Shown: positions 41,562 to 50,773, counted from the first letter of the stretch. The stretch: DNA of 64,000 bases from JALYUS01 sp038231255 (GCA_038231255.1 JBBRLR010000004.1:31232-95231); one strand, 5' to 3'. The notes: generated from the sequence alone by a model not told the origin. Program-made: numbers and translations.

Positions 41562-42815
41562 CTACCCCCGCCCATGCGCGATCAGTTTCGCCTCGGGCAG
41601 GCGGCGGAGATGGAGCATGACGAGCAGGCCGACAAACGGGCCGGGGGCGAGGAAGGCGAACGTCCAGCGCCAGCCGAGATGGTCGCGCAGGATCGGCACG
41701 AGCCAGATCGTCACGACCGTCAGGGTGAAGCCGACCGCCAGTTGCAGCGTTAATGCCGTGCCGACGTACGACTGGTCCGCCAGTTCGGTGACGACCGTCG
41801 AGAATTGCGCCGAATCCGCGACGACGGTCACGCCCCAGACGAGGCCGACCGCGACGACGACGGGAAAGGGCGCGCCGAACGCGAAGCCGATGCCGAGGGC
41901 GCACGCGCCGGAGATCGCCATCGCGGCGGCGGTCGTGCGCGTGCGGCCCCAGCGGTCGCCGAGGACGCCGCCGAGCCAGCAGCCGACCGCGCCGATGCCG
42001 ATCACGGCGAAGGTGGCGAGCGCGGCGCTCCGGCGGGCGTTCGTCGTGCCGCGCGCCGTCAGGCTGTCCGTCGCGAAGGCGAGGAACCACGCCCACATCG
42101 CGTAGAGTTCCCACATGTGCCCGAAGTAGCCGAGCGAGGCGAGGCGGACGCCCCGGTTCGCGAAGACTTGACGGATTTGCTTCGGGTCGAACGGCGCGCG
42201 GGAAAAGGGGAACGGGCCGTCGTGGATCGTCAGGGCGGCGAGCAGCGCGCCCGCGACGGTGAGGAGTGAGGTCGCGAGGATCACCGCGCGCCAGTGCAGG
42301 CCGCCGATACCGTTGACGAAGTGGGGCAGCGCAGAGCCGAGTGTCAGCGCGCCGACCATCACGCCGAGCGCCATGCCTCGCCCGCGCCGGAACCACGTCG
42401 AGAGCAGTTTCAGTCCGACCGGATAGACCCCCGCGAGGAAAAATCCCGTCGCGAACCGTAGCGGGATGGCGAGGCCTGGCCCGTGCGCCAATACGATCCC
42501 TGCGTTGGCCGTCGCGGCGCCGAGCGCGGCGACGCAGAAAACCCACTTGGGCGGGAAAACATCGGCGAGTGTCAGCACGGCGGAAAGCACGGCCCCGGTG
42601 ACAAAGCCGAGTTGCACGGCAATTGTCAGCAGCGACGCCTGATTGGTCGTCAGCCCCCACGCGGCGCGCACCTGCGGCACGACAGCGGAGGCCGAAAACC
42701 ACGTCGTCATACTGAGCAGCACCGCCCCCGCCATCACCGCCAGCGCCCGCCACCGCCTAACCGGAAGGGCGTCGGCTTCAGCCTGAACCACCGCAACCAC
42801 CGCTTTCCCTGCCAT
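41562..42815 (-). CDS. MFS transporter
   Basis: The 417-residue permease has 12 predicted helices. The A-motif-like RWRALAVMAG start and GDRWGRTRT loop (about 263-271) are present. It resembles CynX/NimT or oxalate-type MFS members by the TWFSASAVVPQVRAAWGLTTNQ opening. Substrate unknown. The ribosome site GGAG precedes the ATG. Confidence 0.85.
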   Translation of the reverse strand: MAGKAVVAVVQAEADALPVRRWRALAVMAGAVLLSMTTWFSASAVVPQVRAAWGLTTNQASLLTIAVQLGFVTGAVLSAVLTLADVFPPKWVFCVAALGAATANAGIVLAHGPGLAIPLRFATGFFLAGVYPVGLKLLSTWFRRGRGMALGVMVGALTLGSALPHFVNGIGGLHWRAVILATSLLTVAGALLAALTIHDGPFPFSRAPFDPKQIRQVFANRGVRLASLGYFGHMWELYAMWAWFLAFATDSLTARGTTNARRSAALATFAVIGIGAVGCWLGGVLGDRWGRTRTTAAAMAISGACALGIGFAFGAPFPVVVAVGLVWGVTVVADSAQFSTVVTELADQSYVGTALTLQLAVGFTLTVVTIWLVPILRDHLGWRWTFAFLAPGPFVGLLVMLHLRRLPEAKLIAHGRG

Positions 42816-42838
42816 TGCTGCATCTCCAGATCACCTAG

Positions 42839-42991
42839 CCGGGGAGGACCGCAACGGCGCAAAGGACACAAAGAGCGCAAAGAAAGTTATGAGAGGGAAA
42901 CCCTTGCAATCCCTCCCCTTGCTTCCTTCCCTCGTTGCGTCCTTTGCGCTCTTTGCGCCTTTGCGGTTCATTCAGTTTCATCTCCCGGTTT
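42839..42991. repeat. Nonamer-repeat hairpin overlapping the S9 peptidase stop
   Basis: Left-arm units are GCAAAGGAC, ACAAAGAGC and GCAAAGAAA. The right arm has CTTTGCGCT, CTTTGCGCC, TTTGCGG and contains the TGA stop (42968-42970) of the S9 peptidase. It lies between co-directional genes. Confidence 0.8.
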
Positions 42992-44905
42992 CAACCATTG
43001 ATCGTACCAGGCGCGGACGCGGCGGAGGATGTCGCGCTGGTGGGCGCGCTCGCGGACGCCGTGCGGCTCACGTGGGTAGATAACGAGTTGAACGGGCACG
43101 TTCTGTTCCCGCAAGGCGCGCGAGAAGCCGATGGCCTGTGAAACGGGCACACGGGCGTCTTCTTTGCCGTGGAGGATAAGGAGCGGGGTCGTGGCGTCTT
43201 TCGCGTAGGAGATTGGAGACAGACGGGCGGCATTGTGCGGGCCGGGGCCGTCCCACGGGCGGTCGCCGCCGAGCGCGGCCTCGAAGGTCGGCAGGTCGCT
43301 CGTCATCGTCATCATGTTCCAGTCGGAAACGCCCGCGCCCATCACGCCCGCCTTGAAGCGATGCGTCTGCGTGATCGTCCACGCGGTCATAAAGCCGCCC
43401 TGGCTCCAGCCGCCGATGCCGAGCCGGTCGGGGTCAGCAATGCCGCGCGCAACCGCCGCGTCCACCGCCGCTATGATGTCGCGGTAGTCCGCGCCGCCGA
43501 CATCGCCGCGCGCCGCCGTCGCGAAGGCGTTGCCGTGCCCCATCCCGCCCCGGCAGTTCGGCATCAGCACCGCGTAGCCGTGCATCGCCAGCCACTGTCC
43601 CCAGTTCAATGGGCGGAGGTTCCAGCCATTCGTCCAGCGTGAATACGGCCCGCCGTGGACATAGACAACTGTCGGCAGCGGTCCTTCCGGCGCGTCCGGC
43701 GGCCGGATCAGGATGCCGTCGAGCGCGAGCCCGTCCGGCGCATCCCAATAAAACGGCTCCTGTTTGCCGAAGCGGACATCCCGCAACACTGCGTGGTGGT
43801 CGCTGACGCGGTGAAGTTTACCCGGTTGTCCCGTCCACAATTCGGGCGGTTCACTCCCCGCGCTCCGCACGGCCGCGATGACCGGTGCGGCAGTATGGGG
43901 CGGCATCGCCAGCGAGAACGCGCCGAGGTCGCCCGTCGGGTGCGCACAGAACAGGGCGGGCAGTCCGGTCGGCGTATTGATGTTGACAAGCTCCGTCGTT
44001 AGCCCCCGTGCGACGGCGATGGTGATACGGGGCTGGCCCGGCGCGGCGCGGAGATTTATGGCGCACGCCATCTCATTGACACTGGGGCCGATCACGGTTG
44101 GCTCGCCGCCATCGGCGGATACAGCCCAGACGGTGTGGGAACACTGCGGCATCAGCTCGTGCGGCGCGACGAAGACGAGCATGTCGCCGATTGCCTCTGA
44201 CTCGCTCCATGCGAGGTTGTTTCCACCCGTCGTCTGGCAGAGATGCCGCGCTTCACCGCCCGCTGCCAGGATCGTGAGGATCGCCGTTTTGTGCCGGTCA
44301 TCCAGTTCCGGCGTCGGCTGGGCGAAGTAGGCAATTGTCGCGCTGTCCGGCGACCAGACGCACTCGGTGATGTGCATATCGCCGGTCGGTAGCGTCGTCA
44401 CCGCGCCACTGGCGAGATCGAGGAGATGGAGGCGGTCGTAGGACCATCGCTCGCCGTAGACATCGGCGTCGTCGCGCTCTTTTTCGCGCCGTTCGTCCGC
44501 GTCGGTCGGGTCGTCGGGCGCGAGAAAGGCGATGCGTGCGCCATCCGGCGACCACGCGAATGACGCGATGCTCTTCTTTCGCTCAACGAGTTTTTCGGCC
44601 TCGCCGCCGCTGGCGGGCATCCGGTAGAGCACCTTCGTGCCCCGGTTCGCACGGTCGGAAAGGAAGGCGAGCGTTCCGCCGCTCGGCGACCAGCGGGGCG
44701 TATCGTCGCGCCCACCGCCGAAGGTCCATTGCCGCGCCATCGCGGACCCGTCCGTCGGCGCGACCCAGATCGCCCCTTCCGGGTGGTCGCCCTCCTGCCC
44801 ATAGCAGGCAGCGACATACGCGACGCGGCTCCCATCCGGCGACACATGCGGGTCGTCCGGGTAGGCGAGCGAAACGACTATCTCTTCCGTCAATGGCATC
44901 GGCAT
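42968..44905 (-). CDS. S9 family serine peptidase (acylaminoacyl peptidase-like)
   Basis: The 645-residue protein has an N-terminal beta-propeller (about 1-370) with WD40-like PD40 repeats (PHVSPDGSRVAYVA, FAWSPDGARIAFLA, CVWSPDSATIAYFA). The C-terminal alpha/beta hydrolase carries Ser501 in GGWSQGGF, Asp583 in HGKEDARVP and His615 in EPHG. It cleaves short or blocked peptides. GGAG lies eight nucleotides before the ATG at 44905. The VOC gene ends 20 nt upstream, suggesting co-transcription. Confidence 0.92.
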   Translation of the reverse strand: MPMPLTEEIVVSLAYPDDPHVSPDGSRVAYVAACYGQEGDHPEGAIWVAPTDGSAMARQWTFGGGRDDTPRWSPSGGTLAFLSDRANRGTKVLYRMPASGGEAEKLVERKKSIASFAWSPDGARIAFLAPDDPTDADERREKERDDADVYGERWSYDRLHLLDLASGAVTTLPTGDMHITECVWSPDSATIAYFAQPTPELDDRHKTAILTILAAGGEARHLCQTTGGNNLAWSESEAIGDMLVFVAPHELMPQCSHTVWAVSADGGEPTVIGPSVNEMACAINLRAAPGQPRITIAVARGLTTELVNINTPTGLPALFCAHPTGDLGAFSLAMPPHTAAPVIAAVRSAGSEPPELWTGQPGKLHRVSDHHAVLRDVRFGKQEPFYWDAPDGLALDGILIRPPDAPEGPLPTVVYVHGGPYSRWTNGWNLRPLNWGQWLAMHGYAVLMPNCRGGMGHGNAFATAARGDVGGADYRDIIAAVDAAVARGIADPDRLGIGGWSQGGFMTAWTITQTHRFKAGVMGAGVSDWNMMTMTSDLPTFEAALGGDRPWDGPGPHNAARLSPISYAKDATTPLLILHGKEDARVPVSQAIGFSRALREQNVPVQLVIYPREPHGVRERAHQRDILRRVRAWYDQWLKPGDETE

Positions 44906-44925
44906 GGCGGCGCTCCTTCCAGCCA

Positions 44926-45726
44926 CTATTCCCCCGCCCGTACCGCGACAATTTGCAGCCGCGCGCCATGTGCCGCCGAGAGGTCGAGCCAGCGGGCTTC
45001 CGCCGGGCCGGGGTCGGCGGTCAGGCAGGCGCTGTAGGGGCCGTCGCCGCGCGCGGCGAGCGAGGCAGTGAGCGGGCTTTGCGCGTCCGCCGGCTGCGCG
45101 AGTTCGATGCTGTACTGGCCGACAACATACGTCGCGGTATGAGCGCGCAGGTCCGGGTTGTCGCGCTCGACGAGCGGGAGGGCGTCGAGGAGTGCGGTGA
45201 ACCGCTCCTTCGCGGCGGCGAGGTCGCCGACGGCAATCGTGAGGCTGAGGATGCCCGTCACGTTGTTCGCGTGCTGCGTCGCCTCGCCGTTCGGCACGCG
45301 CAGGCCGCGCGGCGTCACATCCTCGATGACGAAGGGGAGTTGGCCGGCGGGCGACACGCTCGCGCTGCGCCATTGGAGTTGCACGCCGTCCAGCCGCGCA
45401 CGCGCGCCGTCCATCGGCGCGTAGGGGAGGCCCGCCCCGGTGAGGCGCGCAACATCCGCCGCGAGATCGGTGCTGCCGAGGGCGAAGTCAATCAACCCGC
45501 CGCCGGCATCGAGGAAGCGGCGCCAGCGATGCTCGGAGGGTGTTGATGGGTTTTGGAAGGCGATCAGTTCGATGTACGCGCCATCCACGAAGGCGATCAG
45601 GGCGTTGTGCGTGCCGCCGGGGTGCGCGCCGCCGGGTATGACGGTGAAGCCAAGTCCCTCGTAGTCGCGGATGCCGGTCGCCAGGTCGGGGACGAGAATA
45701 ACGCAATGGTCAATGCCGGTGAGCAT
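44926..45726 (-). CDS. VOC-like protein (glyoxalase-like domain)
   Basis: The 266-residue product has a glyoxalase-like fold: GIDHCVILVPDLATGIRDYEGLGFTVIPGGAHPGGTHNALI (4-44) and a second half starting LSLTIAVGDLAAAKERFTALL. This long form matches the Glyoxalase_3 type of unknown activity. It is upstream of the S9 peptidase in the same direction. Confidence 0.8.
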   Translation of the reverse strand: MLTGIDHCVILVPDLATGIRDYEGLGFTVIPGGAHPGGTHNALIAFVDGAYIELIAFQNPSTPSEHRWRRFLDAGGGLIDFALGSTDLAADVARLTGAGLPYAPMDGARARLDGVQLQWRSASVSPAGQLPFVIEDVTPRGLRVPNGEATQHANNVTGILSLTIAVGDLAAAKERFTALLDALPLVERDNPDLRAHTATYVVGQYSIELAQPADAQSPLTASLAARGDGPYSACLTADPGPAEARWLDLSAAHGARLQIVAVRAGE

Positions 45727-45873
45727 CAGTGCCGCCCTCCTTTGTCGTTCCGTCAGTGTCTCAGTTCTGTGGTGCAGCGTAGCATAAAGCGCGGGCAGTG
45801 GGCGGCCAACAGCGGGGAATGGACGAAGGCGGTATGATGGTCGTGAGCAGCAGTCGGAGACAGGAGACGCGCG

Positions 45874-46218
45874 ATGGCGGAATCAACGCAGCGGGAACAG
45901 CAGAGCCGGAATATGCACGCCCTGAGCAATCTTTCGCCGGACGAGCGGGCGGACGCCCTGATCGCGCAGTACATCGAGCCGCACCCCGGCAACCCCGGCA
46001 TCGCGGAATATCGCCTGCACGTCGAGGAAAACGGGTAGCCAGTCTGGTCAATCATTGGGAGCCTGGAATTGGGCGCTGAAAATATTGACGAGATCATGCG
46101 GGACTACCAAATCTCGCGCGAGGCGGTCGAAGCGGCGCGGGCATATATGCGCGCCACAATCAGGCGATTGACGATCCAGGCGATTGACGATCGGCTCGCC
46201 GCCAACCGCGCCTATTGA
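45874..46218 (+). pseudogene. DUF433-like (VapB-type) antitoxin with an internal TAG
   Basis: One frame reads MAESTQREQQSRN, DERADALIAQYIEPHPGNPG, IAEYRLHVEENG, TAG (46036-46038), PVWSIIGSLELGAENIDEIM, then RDYQISREAVEAARAYM. HPGNPGIAEYRLHV and PVWSIIGSLELGAENIDEIM match DUF433 antitoxins, where the stop is replaced by a sense codon. A TATGAT -10 lies at 45833. The final TGA overlaps the toxin ATG (TGATG). Confidence 0.75.
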
Positions 46219-46617
46219 TGGCACGATTCTATCTGGATGAAAATTATCCCGGTCGGGGTCGCATCCATGCTCGATGCGGCCGGACATACGACGCTCACCA
46301 CTCGTGGCGCGAATAAACTTGGCACATGGGATGCCGATTAGATACTCTTCGCGACCGAGCAGGGTCGGACCATTGTGACACATGACTGGAGCGACGACCG
46401 GACGCTCCACGAGGCATGGACACGATGGTCTCCCCACTGGCGAGAACCGCGACTGCATGCCGGCATCCTCGTCCTCGATAAAGGACACGGATTGGGAGCG
46501 GCCGATTATGTAGCGGCGATCTTGTCCTTCCTGTTAACCGCGCCGCCATCGCTCCCAAACGCCGTGTATGACTGGTTCGCGCGGGGCAGCGGTGTTTGGG
46601 AGCAGTGGCGACCCTGA
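46218..46617 (+). pseudogene. DUF5615-like PIN toxin with a frameshift and an internal TAG
   Basis: The start MARFYLDENYP matches PIN-like DUF5615 toxins (acidic LDEN). A frameshift near 46244-46256 moves to the frame VASMLDAAGHTTLTTRGANK, GTWDAD, TAG (46339-46341), ILFATEQGRTIVTHDWSD. The toxin-type second acidic site THD is preserved. Two lesions mean it is inactive. Confidence 0.75.
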
Positions 46618-46923
46618 CATAAGGGGAGAATCGCAACAAGAACGCAAAGGTTTACCAACTCGCTACTCGCTACTCCTCACTTCGCCGACGCCGACCGGGA
46701 CGCCGCGACCGAGGAAAACAACCGCGCCGACGATCATCAAACCGCCCACGTTAACGGTACGCGTTGATACGAACAGTACGACACCATCAGCCGAGTCCGA
46801 CTGCCCTTGCGCGTCAGTGGACGAACGTACGCAAAATCGGTACGATGGGTCTGACGATTCGGGGATCCCACTCCGAACCTCGAACCTCGAACCGCGAACT
46901 CCGAACCTGCCAGGAGGCGACGA
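46618..46923. repeat. Gap with heptamer tracts
   Basis: CTCGCTA CTCGCTA CTCCTCA (46655-46675) and five CGAACCT-type units (46867-46906) directly upstream of the MTHFR ribosome site. A 25-40 codon hydrophobic minus-strand frame ending near 46663 is not convincing. Confidence 0.55.
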
Positions 46924-48849
46924 TTGACGGGCAGCATGAACGACACGGCGAAACGGACGGTGCATCCCTTCCTCGCGCGGGTGCAGGACACGGCGCGCGG
47001 GCCGCTCCTCTTCGATGGCGCGATGGGCACCCTGCTCCACATGCGCGGGGACGAGCCGATGGATACCTGCTTCGTCGCGCTCAATAAATCCCGGCCCGAC
47101 CTCGTCTCGTCGCTCCACCGCGACTACATCGCGGCGGGCGCGGAAGCGATCAAGACGAACACCTTCGCGGGCAACCGCTTCCAGTTGGAACTCCATGGCT
47201 GGGGCGACGAGGTGCGCGATCTGAACAAGCGCGCCGCGAAACTCGCCCGCGACGCCCGCGAGATCAGCGGACAGGCGGTCTGGATCGCCGGCAGTGTCGG
47301 CCCGACCGGGCGGCTGCTCGCGCCCATCGGTATGAGTGCCATCAAGGAGATCCACGCCGCCTTCCGCGAGCAGATCGAGGTGCTCGTCGAGGGCGGCGTG
47401 GATCTGCTGCTCCTCGAAACCTTCTCATCGCTCGCCGAGATTCGTGAGGCGATCGCGGCGGCGCGCGCCGTCTCCGACTTGCCGATTATCGCCTCGATGA
47501 CCTACGCGGACGACGACCGCACGCCCGTCGGCCACGCCCCGCCCGATGTGGCGCGCGAGTTGACGCGCCTCGGCGTGGACTGCATCGGCGCGAACTGCTC
47601 GGTTGGGCCGCAGAATGTTACGCGCGTCGCTCTCACCCTCCGGCAGGCGACGCACCTGCCGATCAGTGCGATGCCGAACGCCGGCTGGCCCGCCAACCTC
47701 AACGGGCGGATCGTCTACGCCTCCTCGCCCTCGTATCTCGCGGCGCACGCGCGGCAGGCTGCGGAGGCGGGCGTCCGCATCCTCGGCGGTTGCTGCGGCA
47801 CCGAACCGGCGCACATCGCCGCGATGCGGCAAGCGCTCGATGCCCTATTCGCCCTCGATTCGCAGGTCGCGAAGCACCCGAATGGCGCCGCCGTGGCGAT
47901 CACGATGCTCCCGGCGGAGGCAACGGACGCCGGGCTTGATGAGCCGGAGTACGGTAGCGAGTTCGGGCGCAAACTGGCGCGCGGTGCGTTCGTCACGACG
48001 GTCGAGGTCGCCCCGCCGCGCGGCCTCAACCCGGCAAAGGTGCTCGCCGGGGCGCGGCTGCTCATGGAGGCCGGGGTGGACGCCGTGGATGTCACGGACA
48101 GCGCCCGCGCCCGCCTTTCGATGAGCCCAATCGCGACCTGCGCGCTGATCCAGCAGAAGGTCGGCATCGAGACGATCATTCATCTGACCACGCGCGACCG
48201 CTCCCTAATGGGCTTGCAGGCGGACTTGCTCGGCGCGCATGCGCTCGGCCTGCGCAACGTCCTCGCCCTCACCGGCGACCCTCCCTCACTGGGGAATTAC
48301 CCGAACTCCACGGCGGTCTACGATGTGGACTCCGTCGGACTGATCGGTATTCTCAAGCAGATGAACGAGGGTGTGGATATCGGCGGCAACCCAATCGGCG
48401 CGGCCGCCGGCTTCACCATCGCCTGTGCCGTTGACCCGACGCGCGACGATTTGCACGAGGAAGCGCGGCGCTTGAAACGGAAGATCGCGGCGGGCGCGCA
48501 CTTCGTGATGGCGCAGCCGATCTTCGATCTCGACCGCTGGCGGCGCTTCCTCGATATTTACGGCGCCGTCGAGATTCCCGTCCTGCTCGGTATTCTGCCC
48601 TTGCAGAACACGCGGCACGCGGAGTTCCTGCACAACGAGGTGCCCGGCATCGTCTTGACCGACCGCGTCCGCCAACGCATGGCGGACGCCGGGAACGACG
48701 GTCGTCACGTCGGCATCGCCCTCGCGCAGGAACTGATTGTGGAGGCGAAAGACCTCGTGCAGGGCATCTACATGATGCCCTCCTTCGGTCGCTACGAACA
48801 AGCCGCCGCTGTCCTGTCCGCCATCCGCGAACCGGCAACCGGGGATTGA
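46924..48849 (+). CDS. Bifunctional homocysteine S-methyltransferase/methylenetetrahydrofolate reductase
   Basis: The 641-residue protein joins an N-terminal homocysteine methyltransferase barrel (about 10-300; FDGAMGT, IKTNTFAGNR, zinc cysteines in GANCSVG and GGCCGTEP) with a MTHFR barrel (about 340-635; FVTTVEVAPPRGLNP, LLGAHALGLRNVLALTGDPP, MAQPIFDLDRW). It makes methyl-THF and methionine. The TTG start at 46924 has AGGAGG at ideal spacing; ATG 46936 is too far. The TGA stop lies in a nonamer hairpin. Confidence 0.93.
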   Translation: MTGSMNDTAKRTVHPFLARVQDTARGPLLFDGAMGTLLHMRGDEPMDTCFVALNKSRPDLVSSLHRDYIAAGAEAIKTNTFAGNRFQLELHGWGDEVRDLNKRAAKLARDAREISGQAVWIAGSVGPTGRLLAPIGMSAIKEIHAAFREQIEVLVEGGVDLLLLETFSSLAEIREAIAAARAVSDLPIIASMTYADDDRTPVGHAPPDVARELTRLGVDCIGANCSVGPQNVTRVALTLRQATHLPISAMPNAGWPANLNGRIVYASSPSYLAAHARQAAEAGVRILGGCCGTEPAHIAAMRQALDALFALDSQVAKHPNGAAVAITMLPAEATDAGLDEPEYGSEFGRKLARGAFVTTVEVAPPRGLNPAKVLAGARLLMEAGVDAVDVTDSARARLSMSPIATCALIQQKVGIETIIHLTTRDRSLMGLQADLLGAHALGLRNVLALTGDPPSLGNYPNSTAVYDVDSVGLIGILKQMNEGVDIGGNPIGAAAGFTIACAVDPTRDDLHEEARRLKRKIAAGAHFVMAQPIFDLDRWRRFLDIYGAVEIPVLLGILPLQNTRHAEFLHNEVPGIVLTDRVRQRMADAGNDGRHVGIALAQELIVEAKDLVQGIYMMPSFGRYEQAAAVLSAIREPATGD

Positions 48850-48995
48850 GCGCAGAGAACGCAGAGGACGCAGAGGGCGCGGAGACTACAGAGAAGAGAT
48901 TTGGAAATATATGAATTGGTAGGAAATTCTTCCACTCCCTCTTTCAACTCCCTTTCTCTGGGTTCTCTATGCTCTCTGCGTCCTCTGCGCTCAAC
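48845..48995. repeat. Nonamer-repeat hairpin supplying both flanking stop codons
   Basis: The left arm reads GATTGAGCGCAGAGAACG with units GCAGAGAAC, GCAGAGGAC, GCAGAGGGC, GCGGAGACT. The right arm is the complementary series. TGA 48847-48849 ends the MTHFR gene; the mirror TGA (48991-48993, minus strand) ends the MFS gene. Confidence 0.85.
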
Positions 48996-50205
48996 CCCCT
49001 CGTCCGTACCGGAACCAGGATGCGGCGGCGGTGAGGAAGAAGAGGGCGGCGGCGAGGGCGAAGATGAATGAGAGCGAGAGCCAGTCCGCCACCCAGCCGA
49101 GGGCGAGGCCGGAGACGAGGAAACCCATCTCGAAGACGCCCGTTTGCGTCGCCAGTGCCGCCCCGCGCCGTTCGGGGGGCACGAGGTCCACCGCGAGGGC
49201 GTTCAGTTCGGGGAGGACGAGGCTGATCGCCCCGCCCCAGATCAGCGCGGCGACGACAAAGGCAGGGAAGACGGGGAAGGCGGTCAGGATTGTCAGGCCG
49301 ACGCCGAGTGCGATCAGGCCGGGGATCAGCACGCGCCACCGCCCATAGCGGTCCGACCACCGGCCGCCGACCGCCCGCACGACGAAGAACATCAGCGCGT
49401 CGAAGGTGAAGAAAAACCCCGCGCCCGACAAATGTCGCTCGTCCATCAGCGGCACGAGAAAAGCGAACACTACCCCGTTCCCCAATGCCGTCACGAAACT
49501 CGGAATCGCCGCTGGCAGCACCCGCCATTCGAGTAGCGATCCCCGCATTTGCTCCCCCTTCCCCCGTGGGGGAGAAGGAAGGGGGGGTAGGGCTGCTCCC
49601 GCCCGCAGCGGCAGCAGCAACAGCGCGCAAAGCAGCCCCGCGCCCGCCGAGAGTGCGAAGGTCAGGTGATACGACACATGCGTCGCGACGAGCAGGCCGA
49701 CCGGTGGCCCGATGGCGATGGCGACCGTTGAGGCAACCGACGATAGCCCGATTGCCTCGCCCCGCCGCGTTTCGGGCGCGAGTTCCGCCGCCATCACGAC
49801 GCTGCCGGTGAGGAAGATCGCCGACGCGACGCCCTGGAACAGTCGGACGGCGATCAGCACCCAGAGCAGCGTGCCGATCCCGTAGAGCGGTGATGAAAGC
49901 ATCATCACCGCGCCGACGATCAGGAGCGGAAGGAGCGCGCCCCGATCCATTGCGCGGCCAAGAAAGGGCCGGGACAGGATCGCGCTGATCGAGAGCGCCC
50001 CGATGACGAGGCCGATCCGCCCATTCGAGAAGCCGTGCGCTTGCATATACTGTGGCAGCGCCGCTTGCAGCACGAAGATCGTGAAGAACCACATGCCCGT
50101 TGCCGCGAGAAAAAGTACGAAGCGCGGTGACGCCAGCGGCGACCGATCCGTCTGATGAGAGGATATTGGGGAAATCGCTGCGGTGATAGTCGGTTCGTTC
50201 CCCAT
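48991..50205 (-). CDS. MFS transporter with a repeat-derived cytoplasmic loop
   Basis: The 404-residue protein has about 12 helices with ILSRPFLGRAMDRG (A-motif-like, about 75-88) and GGRWSDRYGRWRVLIPGL in the second half. The central loop contains ALPPLPSPPRGKGEQMRG, translated from a GC-rich palindrome. It resembles arabinose-efflux-type MFS proteins. Substrate unknown. Confidence 0.85.
   Translation of the reverse strand: MGNEPTITAAISPISSHQTDRSPLASPRFVLFLAATGMWFFTIFVLQAALPQYMQAHGFSNGRIGLVIGALSISAILSRPFLGRAMDRGALLPLLIVGAVMMLSSPLYGIGTLLWVLIAVRLFQGVASAIFLTGSVVMAAELAPETRRGEAIGLSSVASTVAIAIGPPVGLLVATHVSYHLTFALSAGAGLLCALLLLPLRAGAALPPLPSPPRGKGEQMRGSLLEWRVLPAAIPSFVTALGNGVVFAFLVPLMDERHLSGAGFFFTFDALMFFVVRAVGGRWSDRYGRWRVLIPGLIALGVGLTILTAFPVFPAFVVAALIWGGAISLVLPELNALAVDLVPPERRGAALATQTGVFEMGFLVSGLALGWVADWLSLSFIFALAAALFFLTAAASWFRYGRGG
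49551..49588 (-). repeat. Palindromic repeat inserted in frame in the MFS loop
   Basis: Arms CCCCCTTCCCCC and GGGGGAGAAGGAAGGGGG are read in frame between the two six-helix halves of the transporter. Confidence 0.7.
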
Positions 50206-50320
50206 GCGCGCCAGTGTAGCACGCCCACCTCGCCTCGACGCACCCGCCCGCCGCGTGTTACCCTCCCAGTTTCAGGGAGAAATGCACCGAGATGCGTGGC
50301 GATGGAAGGGAAAGAACACG

Positions 50321-50773
50321 ATGGCGGCGATGACGGATGAGGAACGCGCGGAATTTCTGTCCCAGCCGGTGATCGGACGGCTCGGTTGCCTCGATGACGA
50401 CGGCTATCCATATGTCGTGCCCGTCTGGTTCGCGTATGCGGACGGCGGCTTCTATCTCGTGCCGCGCGCCCGCTCGGAGTGGGCGCGCTATCTAGAGCGG
50501 GACGGGCGCGTTTCGCTCTGCATTGACGCTGCCGAACTGCCGTACCGCCGCGTCATTGTCAAAGGCCGGGCGGAGGTGATCGAGACGCCGAATGTCGGCG
50601 GTCGGTGGGTGGATCTGGGCACGCGGATGGCGGAGAATTATCGCGGTGCGGAGGGCCTGGCTTACATGGAACGCACGAAGGACGAGCCGCGCTGGCTTTT
50701 CTTCATCCACCCGGAGCAGATGACCAGCACCAACGGCGGCTGGGCCACCCGCTACAAGCACACGGACTGGTAG
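50321..50773 (+). CDS. Pyridoxamine 5'-phosphate oxidase-family (flavin/F420-binding split barrel) protein
   Basis: The 150-residue protein has a split-barrel fold: FLSQPVIGRLGCLDDDGYPYVVPVWFAYADGGFYLVPRARSEWARYL, then RVSLCIDAAELPYRRVIVKGRAEVI. Such proteins bind FMN, F420 or heme; the cofactor is not known here. AAGGGAAAG lies before the ATG; an ATG at 50330 is an alternative. Confidence 0.85.
   Translation: MAAMTDEERAEFLSQPVIGRLGCLDDDGYPYVVPVWFAYADGGFYLVPRARSEWARYLERDGRVSLCIDAAELPYRRVIVKGRAEVIETPNVGGRWVDLGTRMAENYRGAEGLAYMERTKDEPRWLFFIHPEQMTSTNGGWATRYKHTDW

Noticed and set aside
46663..46790. Small hydrophobic minus-strand ORF ending GVPVGVGEVRSSE
   Set aside because: No ribosome site or plausible start; its end is made of heptamer repeat sequence.
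46740..46923. SAM riboswitch or other methionine leader before the MTHFR fusion
   Set aside because: The region consists of heptamer repeats and lacks the conserved SAM riboswitch core or a terminator with anti-terminator.
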